Shown in pieces: positions 35,852 through 44,645 of a DNA stretch of 64,000 nt; positions within the stretch are counted from its first letter, which is position 1, and every line of letters starts with the position of its first letter. Below the pieces are notes generated by a model. That model saw nothing but the letters and a program-made list of their open reading frames with translations. It did no database searches and was not told the DNA's origin. The DNA is from CAIKMD01 sp036501365 (GTDB lineage Bacteria > Pseudomonadota > Alphaproteobacteria > ATCC43930 > CGMCC-115725): assembly GCA_036501365.1 (NCBI GenBank), contig DASYAL010000074.1, forward strand, positions 1 to 64,000. Direction: 5' to 3'. The position numbers were made by a program, and so were the translations under genes.

Positions 35852-36832
35852 CTATTTCGACGCAACCGAGGACGGTAAAAATTTCTCGGTATAGAGCTTC
35901 GACATGTCGGGCTCGGTCGGCAGCAGCTTCAGATCGACGAAAGAGCGCGCCAGGATCGCGACCGCTTTCGGGTCGAAGCGCCCGGTCTCGGAGAACATCG
36001 GCATCACCGCATCGTAGACCCGGCCCTCGATCTCGGGCGACACATGGGTGACCGCCGCGCCGATGCGCACCACATCGGCCTTGTGCGCGCGCATATAGAC
36101 GATGGTGTCGAACCAGCCGGCGAGAAATTTCTTCAGCTCGTCGGGCCGCTTCGCGATCACGTCGTCTCCGGCGAAGATCACATGCATGATGAAGACCGGC
36201 ACGATGTCGCCGAAATGCACCATGATGCGCGCGACGCCCTGGTCCTCGAGCTTCATCGCGAGGCCGATGTCGTTGGGCATGCCGACGACCTGATTGGTGC
36301 GCAGTGCCGCGACCTGCGCCGAATCCGCCCCGAGGCCGATCATCTTGATGCCTTCGGGCCCCCAGCCTTCGTGCTGCGACAGCTGCCGCACCATCCATTC
36401 GGGGACGCCGCCCGGCGAGGAGATCGAGACCGTCTCGCCCTTCAGATCGGCGACGCTCTTGATCGGTCCGTCCTTGGCGACAATCAGCGTCATGACGAGC
36501 GGCGGCCCGGCCATCGCCGCGATGCCGAGCTGCGGCGCGCCCTTGGCGATGAAACTCAGCGCCGGGCCGGAGCCGAGGCCGATATCGACCGCCTGCGCGG
36601 CCAGCGCCTGCTGCAGCTTCGCCGCGCCGCCGAGATCGAAGCTCTGGACCTCGACGCCGTGCTTGGCGAAAATCCCTTCCTCAATGCCGATATCGAGCGG
36701 CACGAAAGAGAACACATCGCTCTGCGGCTTGCCGACGCGCAGCGGCTCCGCGCGCGACGCCGTGCCGGTCATGCCCAGCGCCAGCGCCGCACCCAAGGCG
36801 CAGCCGAGTGCGCGCCACAACCGTCTCTTCAT
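35852..36832 (-). CDS. ABC transporter substrate-binding protein, NitT/TauT type (orphan)
   Basis: 326 aa SsuA/NMT1-type receptor. ATG 36832, with GGAGGAAAC upstream, gives a signal peptide ending T-A-S-R-A (about residue 28); an extended frame overlapping the kinase gene is rejected. Lobe 1 has D-I-G-I-E-E-G-I-F-A-K-H-G-V-E-V and L-K-G-E-T-V-S-I-S-S-P-G-G. There is no ATPase or permease nearby. Its neighbours are a hybrid sensor kinase 46 bp upstream and two amidohydrolases downstream, all in one direction, so it may serve either uptake or ligand sensing for the same compound. Confidence 0.85.
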   Translation of the reverse strand: MKRRLWRALGCALGAALALGMTGTASRAEPLRVGKPQSDVFSFVPLDIGIEEGIFAKHGVEVQSFDLGGAAKLQQALAAQAVDIGLGSGPALSFIAKGAPQLGIAAMAGPPLVMTLIVAKDGPIKSVADLKGETVSISSPGGVPEWMVRQLSQHEGWGPEGIKMIGLGADSAQVAALRTNQVVGMPNDIGLAMKLEDQGVARIMVHFGDIVPVFIMHVIFAGDDVIAKRPDELKKFLAGWFDTIVYMRAHKADVVRIGAAVTHVSPEIEGRVYDAVMPMFSETGRFDPKAVAILARSFVDLKLLPTEPDMSKLYTEKFLPSSVASK

Positions 36833-36878
36833 TGTTTCCTCCCCGTTCATGTCGCTTGGCGTTGCGGGGAAGATTGGC

Positions 36879-39476
36879 CTATTGCCCGGCCATTGCCAAG
36901 GTGCCGGCGAGCGCTTCGCGCAGCTCGAGCAGTTTCGGCGGCTTGTCGAGCGTGCGATCGACATTCGCCGGCAGATCGTGCTCGCCCATGCGGCGGCCCC
37001 AGCCGGTCAACAGGATCACCGGCGTCGCGGCCGACACCGACTTGATCGCGCGCGCGACCTCGTGGCCGTCCATGTAGGGCATGCCGAGATCGGTGATCAC
37101 CACCGCAAAGGCCTCGCCGTTGCCATGCGCGGTGCGGAACGCGTCGACCCCGGCGCGGCCGTCATTCGCCGCGGTGACGGTATGGCCGTCGAGCTCGAGC
37201 ACCAGTCGCATCGAATCGAGGATCACCGGATCGTCGTCGATGATGAGGATGCGCAGCGGCGGCACTGAGGCGGCTGTCGCCACCGGCCTGACGGGCTCGG
37301 CCGCCATCGTCGCGGCGGCGAAGATCATGCCGAACGTCGTGCCGCGGCCGAGCTCGCTCTCGATCTCGAGCTCGGCGCCGAGCCGCTGCGCCGCGCCATA
37401 GACCATGGCCAAGCCCAAGCCCGTGCCGCGCTCGCCCTTGGTCGTGAAGAACGGCTCGAGACAGCGGCGGCGCGTGTTGTCGTCCATGCCGATACCGGTG
37501 TCGATGATCTCGATGCGGACGCCGCGCGCCGTCACCTCGCCCGTCACGCCGGTGCGGACGGTCATCAGCCCGCCTTGCGGCATCGCATCGACCGCGTTGA
37601 AGATGAGATTGGTCAGCGCTTCGCGGATTTCGCTTTCGATGCCCTTGGCCGGCGGCAGCGCCACGTCGAGGTCGGTCCGGACCTCGATGGTCACGCCGGC
37701 GCGCTGCGGCAGGTCGCCCCAGCGCGCATGCGTCATGTCGATGACCTGACGCGCGAGCTGGTTGAGATCGACCGGACCGAGCGTGACCTGCGGATCGCGC
37801 TCGCGATAGAATTCGCGCATGCGCGCAACCGTCGCGGTGACGTCGTCGGTGACATGGCGGACGATCTCGAGATAGCCGCGGATGCGCGGCGTCAGGTTGG
37901 CGCCGGTCTCGAGCAGCGACTGGGTATGGAGCGCCATCGGCGAGATCGCGTTGTTGATGTCGTGGGCGATGCCGCTCGCCATCTGGCCGAGCGCGCGCAG
38001 CCGCTCCTGCTGCATCACCGCCTGCCGGCTCTGGCGCAGGTCCTCATAGGCGGTCTGCAGCGTCTCGCGCAGCTGCGCCTGGTGCGCGGCGAGTGAGACG
38101 TGCTCGCAGAGCTGCTTCATGAACTCGCAATCGGTGCTGGTGAAGCTCTCGGCTTGGCGGCGCGCGACCAGCAGAACGCCGAAAACCTTGCCCTCGATCA
38201 GCAGCGGCGCGATCACCAGGGACTTGAGGCCGCCCGAAGCGAGCCGCGCCGGAAAGGCGAACGGCACGTCCGAGATATCGGGCTCATAGACCAGCTCGCC
38301 CTTGATCGAGCGCGCCAGCCCGTTCCCGTCGACGGCGATGCCGGTTTGCTCGGGCATCGCGAGCGCCAGCGCGATCGGCCGTGTCTTGACGCCGAGATGG
38401 GCGATGGTGACGGCGTTCTCGTCGGGCTTGTGAAGACCGATCAAGGCGAAATCGACCGGCATGTAATCCTCGAGGCTGTGGATCACCACCTGGAAGATGC
38501 TCGACATGTCGTGACGCGCCGCGACCGAGCGGGTAATCCGATCCAGCAACCGCATCCGCCCGATCTGAATCTGCTGCCGCCGCTCGGCCTGCTGGCGGCG
38601 CATCACCTCGCCCTTGAGCGCGTCATTCGATTGCTCGACCTGCTTGGTGCGGTCGTGGACGCGGCGCTCGAGCTGGGCATTGAGGAGCTGCAGCTCGCTC
38701 TCGGCGCGCTGGCGCCGTCCCATCTCGATCATGCTCATCTCCATCAAGGTCATCAGGAGATAGAGCGCGGCGATCACCTTGCCAAAGTGAGCGATTGTCG
38801 CCGGACTGTCGTCGGCGAGCCGGGAATAGAGCGCGACGATATTCGCCGGCACCATGAGCACCGCCATCAGCGCGACCATGCCGAGGATCGGGCTCTCGCG
38901 GCGGCGCTGCCAGCAGAGATAGCCGGCGAGCGCCCACAGCACCGGCGCGGCGACCAGGGTCGGCCGCGTGATGCCGAGCAGCGAGGGCTCGACATAGCGC
39001 GGCAGCCATTCGAACAGCGCAAGCAGGACAAATCCCCCAAGCGCCAGCATCGCGGCGAACGCCGCGCTATTCCGCTTGCCGCGCTCCGGCAACAGCAGGA
39101 TCGCCACGATCGCGAGCGGCAGCAAATGTGTCGTCGGTCCCCAGGTGCCGACACGCCAGCGCGGCTCGCGGAAGCCCGCGATCGTTATGGTCGACAGCGG
39201 CTCGAGCGTCGCGATCGTATGCAGCAGCTCGAAAACGACGACGACTGCCAGCGCCACGGCGAGCAGCCGCGGCAGCGCCTGCTGCGCGCGCGCGCCGATC
39301 TCCCACAGCATTACCGCCACCACCCCGGTGAGGAGGAAGACGCCGGTATCGAGCATGGTCTCGGAAACGGGGCTATCGAGGCGCGGCGCGGCAACGATGC
39401 CGGCGCTGCCCAGCGCAAGCACGCCGAGAGCGATCGCGAAGTTGCGCCCGGGATTGAGTTCGATCGCCTTTTCCAT
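36879..39476 (-). CDS. Membrane-bound hybrid sensor histidine kinase with GAF and receiver domains
   Basis: 865 aa. About seven or eight N-terminal membrane helices (1-265, MASE-like) are followed by a coiled linker, then a GAF domain (about 320-490). The HisKA/ATPase unit has phospho-acceptor His about 503 in G-I-A-H-D-I-N-N-A and the N-box and G-boxes E-A-L-T-N-L-I-F-N-A-V-D and D-T-G-I-G-M. A C-terminal receiver domain carries the acceptor Asp (T-D-L-G-M-P, about 795) and a K-P-P near 845. No separate DNA-binding regulator adjoins it, so output goes to a distant phosphotransfer protein. The signal is unknown. Confidence 0.9.
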   Translation of the reverse strand: MEKAIELNPGRNFAIALGVLALGSAGIVAAPRLDSPVSETMLDTGVFLLTGVVAVMLWEIGARAQQALPRLLAVALAVVVVFELLHTIATLEPLSTITIAGFREPRWRVGTWGPTTHLLPLAIVAILLLPERGKRNSAAFAAMLALGGFVLLALFEWLPRYVEPSLLGITRPTLVAAPVLWALAGYLCWQRRRESPILGMVALMAVLMVPANIVALYSRLADDSPATIAHFGKVIAALYLLMTLMEMSMIEMGRRQRAESELQLLNAQLERRVHDRTKQVEQSNDALKGEVMRRQQAERRQQIQIGRMRLLDRITRSVAARHDMSSIFQVVIHSLEDYMPVDFALIGLHKPDENAVTIAHLGVKTRPIALALAMPEQTGIAVDGNGLARSIKGELVYEPDISDVPFAFPARLASGGLKSLVIAPLLIEGKVFGVLLVARRQAESFTSTDCEFMKQLCEHVSLAAHQAQLRETLQTAYEDLRQSRQAVMQQERLRALGQMASGIAHDINNAISPMALHTQSLLETGANLTPRIRGYLEIVRHVTDDVTATVARMREFYRERDPQVTLGPVDLNQLARQVIDMTHARWGDLPQRAGVTIEVRTDLDVALPPAKGIESEIREALTNLIFNAVDAMPQGGLMTVRTGVTGEVTARGVRIEIIDTGIGMDDNTRRRCLEPFFTTKGERGTGLGLAMVYGAAQRLGAELEIESELGRGTTFGMIFAAATMAAEPVRPVATAASVPPLRILIIDDDPVILDSMRLVLELDGHTVTAANDGRAGVDAFRTAHGNGEAFAVVITDLGMPYMDGHEVARAIKSVSAATPVILLTGWGRRMGEHDLPANVDRTLDKPPKLLELREALAGTLAMAGQ

Positions 39477-39801
39477 CGCGGCCCTGTCGCCAATCGGGCA
39501 GCGGGCGAAAGGCTCAACCGCCCGCCACTTTTCTCTCGTGATACGGATAAACCATAGCCCAAAGCCACTTATCAGCGCCAGTTGAGATGCGGCTTATCGA
39601 GCGCTCCCGCCGCCGATGCGACGCAAGGCGGACAAACATAGTGAACGGGCCTTTAACATGATTACCGCCGCTTTACCGATCGAGCCGTGCCAGTCGCCGT
39701 TGCGGGCAAACGACGGCTTTTCGGCAATCTTTTGTAACGAGCGATTAATCAGCCGGCTCTATCATCCCTGCGCAAGTGCAGGCACCAGAAGGTTCGCACC
39801 T
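39477..39801. other. 325-bp divergent leader region
   Basis: This stretch lies between the kinase start and the likely PilZ start. It is visibly less GC-rich than its neighbours, especially 39540-39780. An open frame from ATG 39616 (or 39658) continues into the PilZ protein, but its codons lack the GC-rich third positions of the region and it has no domain match. I see promoters for both flanking genes as the likely content but no clear -35/-10 pair. Confidence 0.5.
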
Positions 39802-40164
39802 TTGAGCACCCGCGGCACCCGCGCGCACAACGAACGCGTCCCGACCCCGACCGAGGCCGGCTGGGCCAGGCTGCGCCAATTCCGCCGCAAGGCGGTGATC
39901 TGGGGCGCCAAGCTCGAGACCGAGCAAGGCGTGCTCGACTGCATCATGCTCGATCTGTCGCTGGGCGGTGCGCGGCTGCGCTGCGACTGCCAGCTCGCCT
40001 TGCAGAAGCCGGCAACTTTGGTGCTCGACAAATTCGGCCGGTTCCCGTCGGAAGTCGTCTGGGTGACGCCGACCGAGGTCGGCGTGCAGTTCAACGATGC
40101 GCCCGATGCGGTGGCCGCCCGCTTCGGCGACGTCATGCCGCTCGAAGACAAGCGCCGGAAATAG
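39802..40164 (+). CDS. PilZ domain protein (c-di-GMP binding candidate)
   Basis: 120 aa from the TTG at 39802; the frame could extend to ATG 39616 (182 aa), but that extension is of low coding quality. The PilZ signature is complete: R-x-x-x-R as R25-Q-F-R-R29, then D-x-S-x-x-G as D-L-S-L-G-G about 30 residues later, followed by the beta-barrel with E-V-V-W-V-T-P-T-E-V-G-V-Q-F. This predicts binding of cyclic di-GMP. As a stand-alone PilZ protein it would act by protein-protein contact. It is divergent from the hybrid kinase and convergent with the MetE-like gene. Confidence 0.8.
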   Translation: MSTRGTRAHNERVPTPTEAGWARLRQFRRKAVIWGAKLETEQGVLDCIMLDLSLGGARLRCDCQLALQKPATLVLDKFGRFPSEVVWVTPTEVGVQFNDAPDAVAARFGDVMPLEDKRRK

Positions 40165-40179
40165 GTAGCCGGGCGCTCC

Positions 40180-41361
40180 TCACCCGCTCAGCGTTAGCGA
40201 ATAGCGCGGATCGGCGGCGCGGCATTCGGCCTCGGGCAGGCCGAGCTCGCGGCGCATGAGATTCGTGCCCTGCACCAGCGCCACCATCTTGAAGAAGGCG
40301 TGCTTGCGGCTCATGCCCTCGCGCCCCATGCCGCAATCCGACGAGATCACCAGCCGCTCGGGCGGAATATATTTGAGGGCTTGGCGGATCAGCGCGGCGA
40401 CATCGTCGGGCGTCTCGACCTGCAAGGTGTGATGGTCGATGACGCCGATCGCGATCTTCTTCGACTTGATGGTCTTGCCGATCGCTTCGAGATCCATGCC
40501 GCCCGAGGTGCAGGTCTCGAAAGTCAGCACATCGGCTTCGACGCGCTCGTAATATTCGAGCGACGGCTTGTAGCTCTGGTTGCTCGCGAACATGCGCTGC
40601 TGCGACGGATTGCCCCAGCAGCTATGGCCCCAGACCTCAGCCTTGTCGCGGAGGCCGCGGACGGTGCGGTTGAACACCTCGATGAGGAAATCGAGCGAAA
40701 CTTCCGGATCGATGGCGCCACGCAACGGCGCGAGGTGAAGCTGCGGCTCCTCGAGCTGGATCACGGTGCAGCCCGCCGCGACGACATCGGCGAGCTCGGC
40801 ATTCAGCGCGTCGGCGATCGCGAGGATGCGCTCGCGCCGGTTCTTGTAATGCGTGTCTTTCAAGGCGAGGCCGAGGAGCTCCGCGGTGATGGTGCCGAAT
40901 TTGATCGGCCGCTTGGTCAGCGCCTGTGCGGTGAGATAGATCGGCGTGTAGTGCAGCTTGCCGCGGCCGATCGCTGCGGTGATGGTCGGCTGCAGCCGCG
41001 ACTCGAGCCCTTCATGGAGGATATGACCGCGCGGGAATGGCACGCGGCCCATCAGCACCGGCCGGCCGTAAGCCGCCGAATAATCGATGCCGTCGAGCCG
41101 CGCCAACGGATAGGAGAACCAGCTATAGCCCCCGACCTCGGTGTCGAAGCGCGCATCGCCGTCGGTGACGATGTCGAGCCCGGCGAGTTCCTGATCGCGC
41201 AGGAAGCACGAGACCGCGTCGGTGTATTGCTCGCGGAAACGCGCATTGATCATCGCTTCCATGAAGCTGCGGCGGCCGAGATTCTCGGTGTACCAGAGCG
41301 GCCGCGGCAGCGAGCCGGTGATGGTGGTCGGAAGCTTGACGTTTTTCGTGGCGGTGAACAT
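40180..41361 (-). CDS. Cobalamin-independent methionine synthase II-like protein
   Basis: 393 aa, corresponding to the C-terminal catalytic barrel of MetE but without the N-terminal folate domain. The zinc ligands of the family are visible as H and C in G-H-S-C-W-G-N (about 245-248) and a distal C in S-S-D-C-G-M-G-R. Stand-alone barrels of this type include epoxyalkane:CoM transferases, archaeal-type MetE and uncharacterised methyl or alkyl transferases. The substrate is therefore a thiol but not necessarily homocysteine. G-L-D-I-V-T-D-G-D near residue 62 is also conserved. It is monocistronic. Confidence 0.85.
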   Translation of the reverse strand: MFTATKNVKLPTTITGSLPRPLWYTENLGRRSFMEAMINARFREQYTDAVSCFLRDQELAGLDIVTDGDARFDTEVGGYSWFSYPLARLDGIDYSAAYGRPVLMGRVPFPRGHILHEGLESRLQPTITAAIGRGKLHYTPIYLTAQALTKRPIKFGTITAELLGLALKDTHYKNRRERILAIADALNAELADVVAAGCTVIQLEEPQLHLAPLRGAIDPEVSLDFLIEVFNRTVRGLRDKAEVWGHSCWGNPSQQRMFASNQSYKPSLEYYERVEADVLTFETCTSGGMDLEAIGKTIKSKKIAIGVIDHHTLQVETPDDVAALIRQALKYIPPERLVISSDCGMGREGMSRKHAFFKMVALVQGTNLMRRELGLPEAECRAADPRYSLTLSG

Positions 41362-41499
41362 GCGGCCTCCCTCTGATGCCGTTTCGGATTATTCTATCGC
41401 CGGAAAGACGTCGGTGAAGCGTCGGCTTGCCCACGGCCCGACGCCGATCGCGAAAAGAAGATGGGCAAATCAACCGCGCATGGCAAAGGGGGAGAACTC

Positions 41500-41967
41500 G
41501 TGGACGCATATCTCGCGCTCAAATCGCTTCACGTTTTCGGCGTGATCCTGTTCCTCGGCAACATCATCGTCACCGGCTGGTGGAAATCGATGGCCGACCG
41601 CACGCGCGACCCGAAGATCATCGGTTTCGCGCAGCATCAAGTGACGATGACCGATCGCGTGTTCACGCTCGGCGGCATCTTGATTCTGGCCGCGGCCGGC
41701 GCGGGCACCGCCGCCTATGGCGGCTTCACCGCCGCGACGCCGTGGATCGAATGGGGCAATGTGCTCTTCGCCGGGTCGGGCGTGGTGTGGGTGGTCGCGC
41801 TGCTGCCGATCCAGACCAAGCTCAGCCGCCTCGCCCGAGGCTTCGCTCATGGCGGCGCGATCCCGGACGAGTATTGGCGCATTGGACGCTGGTGGGCGGT
41901 GTTCGGCATCGTCGCGACCGTGCTGCCGGTCGCGGCGGTCGCGGTGATGGTGTTCAAGCCCGCATAA
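41500..41967 (+). CDS. DUF2269-family integral membrane protein
   Basis: 155 aa, four membrane helices (about 5-25, 43-65, 75-97, 128-150). The GTG at 41500 is preferred: GGGGGAG lies 6 bp upstream and the sequence then opens at the conserved Y-L-A-L-K-S-L-H-V-F-G-V-I-L-F-L-G-N helix. An ATG at 41461 would add 13 uninformative residues. The family has no established function. Confidence 0.75.
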   Translation: MDAYLALKSLHVFGVILFLGNIIVTGWWKSMADRTRDPKIIGFAQHQVTMTDRVFTLGGILILAAAGAGTAAYGGFTAATPWIEWGNVLFAGSGVVWVVALLPIQTKLSRLARGFAHGGAIPDEYWRIGRWWAVFGIVATVLPVAAVAVMVFKPA

Positions 41968-42020
41968 CGAAAGCGCCGCTGGTGACAGCGGCCCTTCCCA
42001 ACTCAGAACAGGCGGCGGCG

Positions 42021-42860
42021 TTACTTCGCCGGGACGAGCGTGGCGAGCCGCTCCTTGGTACGGCGCTTTTCCTCGTCCATGTCGCGTTTCGCGGTGGTGA
42101 GATCGAAGCGGTTGCCGTCGATGTCGTTGCCTTTGTCCTCGACATAGGGCCGGTCAATCGTCGGATCCTCGGCGCGTGGATCGGAAGGCGGCAGGCCGCG
42201 CGCGATCAGCTTGTCGTAGATAACGTCGCGGCTCTCGCCCGGCAGGGTGAAGCCCCAATGATGGATGCCGTGCGGCGCGGTCGGGCGCTTGCGCGATAGC
42301 AGCGCGAAATCGAGCCAGCCGTCGGTAATCCAGATGTCGCCCTTGCTCTCGCCGGTGCGCTTCATGCCGAAGCATTCGCCGTAGAACTGCGCGAGCTTCT
42401 CGGTATCGTCGGAGAACAGCGCGATGTGACGGATGACCGGGCGCTCGCCGGCGGCAAGCTCGGTCTGCCCCGTCCCGCCGCGCACGTCCTTCATGCCGGT
42501 CGAGACGTCGAAGCGGTTGCCCATCGGGTCCTTCACCGCGTCCTCGGCATAGGGCCGATGCGCCTCGGGCGCGTCGACATAGGGGCTGTAGGGCTCGATG
42601 CCGTATTTCTTCATCGACGCGAGCAATGCCGGGCGCTCAGCCGGATCGATGGTGAAGCCGAAATGATTGATGCCGACCTTCGGCGCTTTCTCGCTGCGGC
42701 GGCGCAGCAGCGCGATATCCATATAGCCGTCGGTGACCCAGGCATTGCCGAGATCGTCGACGCCGGTAGTCTTGATGCCGAAGACCTCGCCATAGAACTT
42801 GGCGAGATTGGCGGGATTTTCGGAAAAGATCGCGATGTGACGGATTTTGCCGACAGCCAT
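42021..42860 (-). CDS. Two-domain VOC (glyoxalase/bleomycin resistance) family protein
   Basis: 279 aa made of two vicinal-oxygen-chelate modules (about 2-130 and 147-270) that resemble each other: each starts I-R-H-I-A-(I/L)-F-S-(E/D) and continues with K-F-Y-G-E-V-F-G or Q-F-Y-G-E-C-F-G and a central H-F-G-F or H-W-G-F strand. The layout matches extradiol dioxygenases and glyoxalases made by internal duplication. Metal-binding His and Glu are plausible but I cannot assign a full set. The function is probably dioxygenase or isomerase; unproven. Confidence 0.8.
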   Translation of the reverse strand: MAVGKIRHIAIFSENPANLAKFYGEVFGIKTTGVDDLGNAWVTDGYMDIALLRRRSEKAPKVGINHFGFTIDPAERPALLASMKKYGIEPYSPYVDAPEAHRPYAEDAVKDPMGNRFDVSTGMKDVRGGTGQTELAAGERPVIRHIALFSDDTEKLAQFYGECFGMKRTGESKGDIWITDGWLDFALLSRKRPTAPHGIHHWGFTLPGESRDVIYDKLIARGLPPSDPRAEDPTIDRPYVEDKGNDIDGNRFDLTTAKRDMDEEKRRTKERLATLVPAK

Positions 42861-42953
42861 GCTTACGTCTCCTGCCCCTAAAAGGGTTTGCCTGGACGGG
42901 TGGCCGGATGGTCGCGCCGCCGGCGCCGGGTGTCAATCGCGATCGGCGGCGCT

Positions 42954-43427
42954 TCAGCCCGGCTCGGGGTAGTCGTCGGGCGCGGCGTGGTGACGATGGT
43001 GGCCGTAAAGGTGATGCGCACGCGTCTCGAAGGCCGCGACCATGCGCCGGACCGCCTCGTTGAAGAAAACGCCGATCAGCTTTTGCAGCATCTTCGAGCG
43101 GAACTCGAAATCGACGTAGAAGTCGATCACGCAGCCGCCGGGCTGGGGTTCGAACAGCCAGTGATTGGTGAGATATTTGAACGGGCCTTCGCTATAGCTG
43201 ACATCGATGCGGCCGGGGCGGCGCAGCACCACGCGCGAGGTGAAGCGCTCGCGGATCATCTTGTAGCCGATCAGCAGGTCGCCGAGGATTTCGTCGCCGT
43301 TGCGCTCGCGGATGCGCGCGCCGACGCACCAGGGCAGGAATTCCGGATAGCGCTCGATATCGGCGACGAGGTCGAACAGCTGCTCGCGCGTATAGGGCAG
43401 CAGCTTCTTTTCGGCATGCGTCGGCAT
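42954..43427 (-). CDS. COQ10/RatA-type START-domain protein
   Basis: 157 aa SRPBCC fold. The N-terminus Y-T-R-E-Q-L-F-D-L-V-A-D-I-E-R-Y-P-E-F-L and P-W-C-V-G are the standard beginning of coenzyme Q-binding COQ10 proteins, followed by W-L-F-E-P-Q-P-G-G and F-E-F-R-S near 105-115. It likely helps ubiquinone handling; the RatA toxin name used for this family is not supported by any neighbouring antitoxin. The gene follows lipA in Alphaproteobacteria, as here, with repeat C between. The tail is His-rich. Confidence 0.9.
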   Translation of the reverse strand: MPTHAEKKLLPYTREQLFDLVADIERYPEFLPWCVGARIRERNGDEILGDLLIGYKMIRERFTSRVVLRRPGRIDVSYSEGPFKYLTNHWLFEPQPGGCVIDFYVDFEFRSKMLQKLIGVFFNEAVRRMVAAFETRAHHLYGHHRHHAAPDDYPEPG

Positions 43428-43444
43428 TGCCGCTATTTATGTTT

Positions 43445-43523
43445 CGTCATTCCCGCGACAGCGGGAATCCAGGGCAGCATCCCGGTATTACCCTGGACCC
43501 CGGCTTTCGCCGGGGTGGCGATG
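43445..43523. repeat. Dispersed palindromic repeat, family C, copy 2
   Basis: It begins CGTCATTCCCGCGACAGCGG and ends GGCTTTCGCCGGGGTGGCG, with internal pair CCAGGG / CCCTGG. It lies between lipA and the COQ10 gene. The 5' half is nearly identical to copy 1 at 31192; the 3' half differs. Confidence 0.75.
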
Positions 43524-43539
43524 ATCTTTCGTTCTTCGG

Positions 43540-44481
43540 TCATACGGGCATCGCCTGCTTCGCGTTGCGCGCAGCGCGCAGCTTCGCGAAGTCGTCGCCG
43601 GCGAAATAGGACGAGCGCGTCAGCGGCGAGGCCGAGACCATGAGGAAGCCTTTGCCGTATGCGTGCTTCTTCAGCGCGTCGAATTCGACGGGCGTCACAA
43701 AGTTTTCGACCGCGTGATGCTTCGGCGTCGGCTGGAGATACTGGCCAATCGTGAGGAAATCGACGCTTGCGGCCCTGAGATCGTCCATCACCTGCAGCAC
43801 CTCGGCTTGCTCCTCGCCGAGCCCGACCATCAATCCCGATTTGGTGAACATCGCGGGATCGAGCGCCTTGACGCGATCGAGCAGCCGCAGCGAATGGAAA
43901 TAGCGCGCGCCCGGCCTGACGCTGGCATAAAGCCGCGGCACGGTTTCGAGATTGTGGTTGAAGACGTCGGGCCGCGCTTCGACCACGGCTTCGAGCGCGC
44001 CGTCCTTCTTCAAGAAATCCGGCGTCAGCACTTCGACGGTGGTTTGGGGCGCGGCGGCGCGGATCGCCTTGATCGTGGCAACGAACTGCCCGGCCCCGCC
44101 ATCGGCAAGATCGTCGCGATCGACCGAGGTGACGACGATATGCGAGAGGCCGAGCTTCGCCACCGCCTCGCCGACATGCGCCGGCTCATGCGGATCGAGT
44201 GCCTGAGGCCGGCCTGTGGCCACATTGCAAAACGTGCAGGCGCGGGTGCAGACCGCGCCGAGGATCATCACCGTCGCATGTTTCTGCTTCCAGCACTCGC
44301 CAATATTGGGGCAGGCCGCCTCTTCGCAAACCGTGTTGAGCTTCAGCGTGCGCATCAGATCGCGCGTCGCGAAATATTCCGGCGAATTCGGCGCCTTCAC
44401 CCGGATCCAGTCGGGCTTTTTCGGCGCGGGATTGTCGGGCTTGTGGGCCTTCTCGGGATGACGAAGGGTGGGATCAGCCAT
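43540..44481 (-). CDS. lipA: Lipoyl synthase
   Basis: 313 aa radical SAM enzyme that inserts two sulfurs into octanoyl groups of E2 and GcvH. The radical SAM cluster is C78-x3-C82-x2-C85; the auxiliary cluster is C52-x4-C57-x5-C63 and the C-terminal R-S-S-Y serine is in L-T-R-S-S-Y. It supplies the cofactor for the lipoyl domains of pdhB and pdhC in the same gene set, which explains the linkage. Repeat B copy 4 lies between lpd and lipA. Confidence 0.97.
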   Translation of the reverse strand: MADPTLRHPEKAHKPDNPAPKKPDWIRVKAPNSPEYFATRDLMRTLKLNTVCEEAACPNIGECWKQKHATVMILGAVCTRACTFCNVATGRPQALDPHEPAHVGEAVAKLGLSHIVVTSVDRDDLADGGAGQFVATIKAIRAAAPQTTVEVLTPDFLKKDGALEAVVEARPDVFNHNLETVPRLYASVRPGARYFHSLRLLDRVKALDPAMFTKSGLMVGLGEEQAEVLQVMDDLRAASVDFLTIGQYLQPTPKHHAVENFVTPVEFDALKKHAYGKGFLMVSASPLTRSSYFAGDDFAKLRAARNAKQAMPV

Positions 44482-44514
44482 GTGTCGGCAAGTCTCGCAT
44501 GCAGGACCACCCTG

Positions 44515-44632
44515 CGTCCTTCGACTACGCCCCTTCGCCAGGCTCAGGGGCTCCGCTCAGGATGAGGGAAGAATAGAACATCGCCTCACCCTGAGCGGAG
44601 CGAAGCGACGTCGAAGGGCGCTGGATCGGTGT
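44515..44632. repeat. Palindromic repeat element, family B, copy 4 (divergent)
   Basis: It carries the outer-stem blocks GCGTCCTTCGACTACGC and CCTCACCCTGAGCGGAGCGA plus TCGAAGGGCGCTGGAT, but lacks the GTTGCAA ends and the inner GGCATCT hairpin, and has an inserted palindrome CCCCTTCGCCAGGCTCAGGGG. It lies between lpd and lipA. Confidence 0.7.
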
Positions 44633-44645
44633 GCAGCCTCGTATC

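Noticed and set aside
42954..43427. RatA toxin of a toxin-antitoxin pair
   Set aside because: The sequence fits COQ10 START proteins, no antitoxin-like gene adjoins, and the lipA linkage is the standard alphaproteobacterial arrangement.
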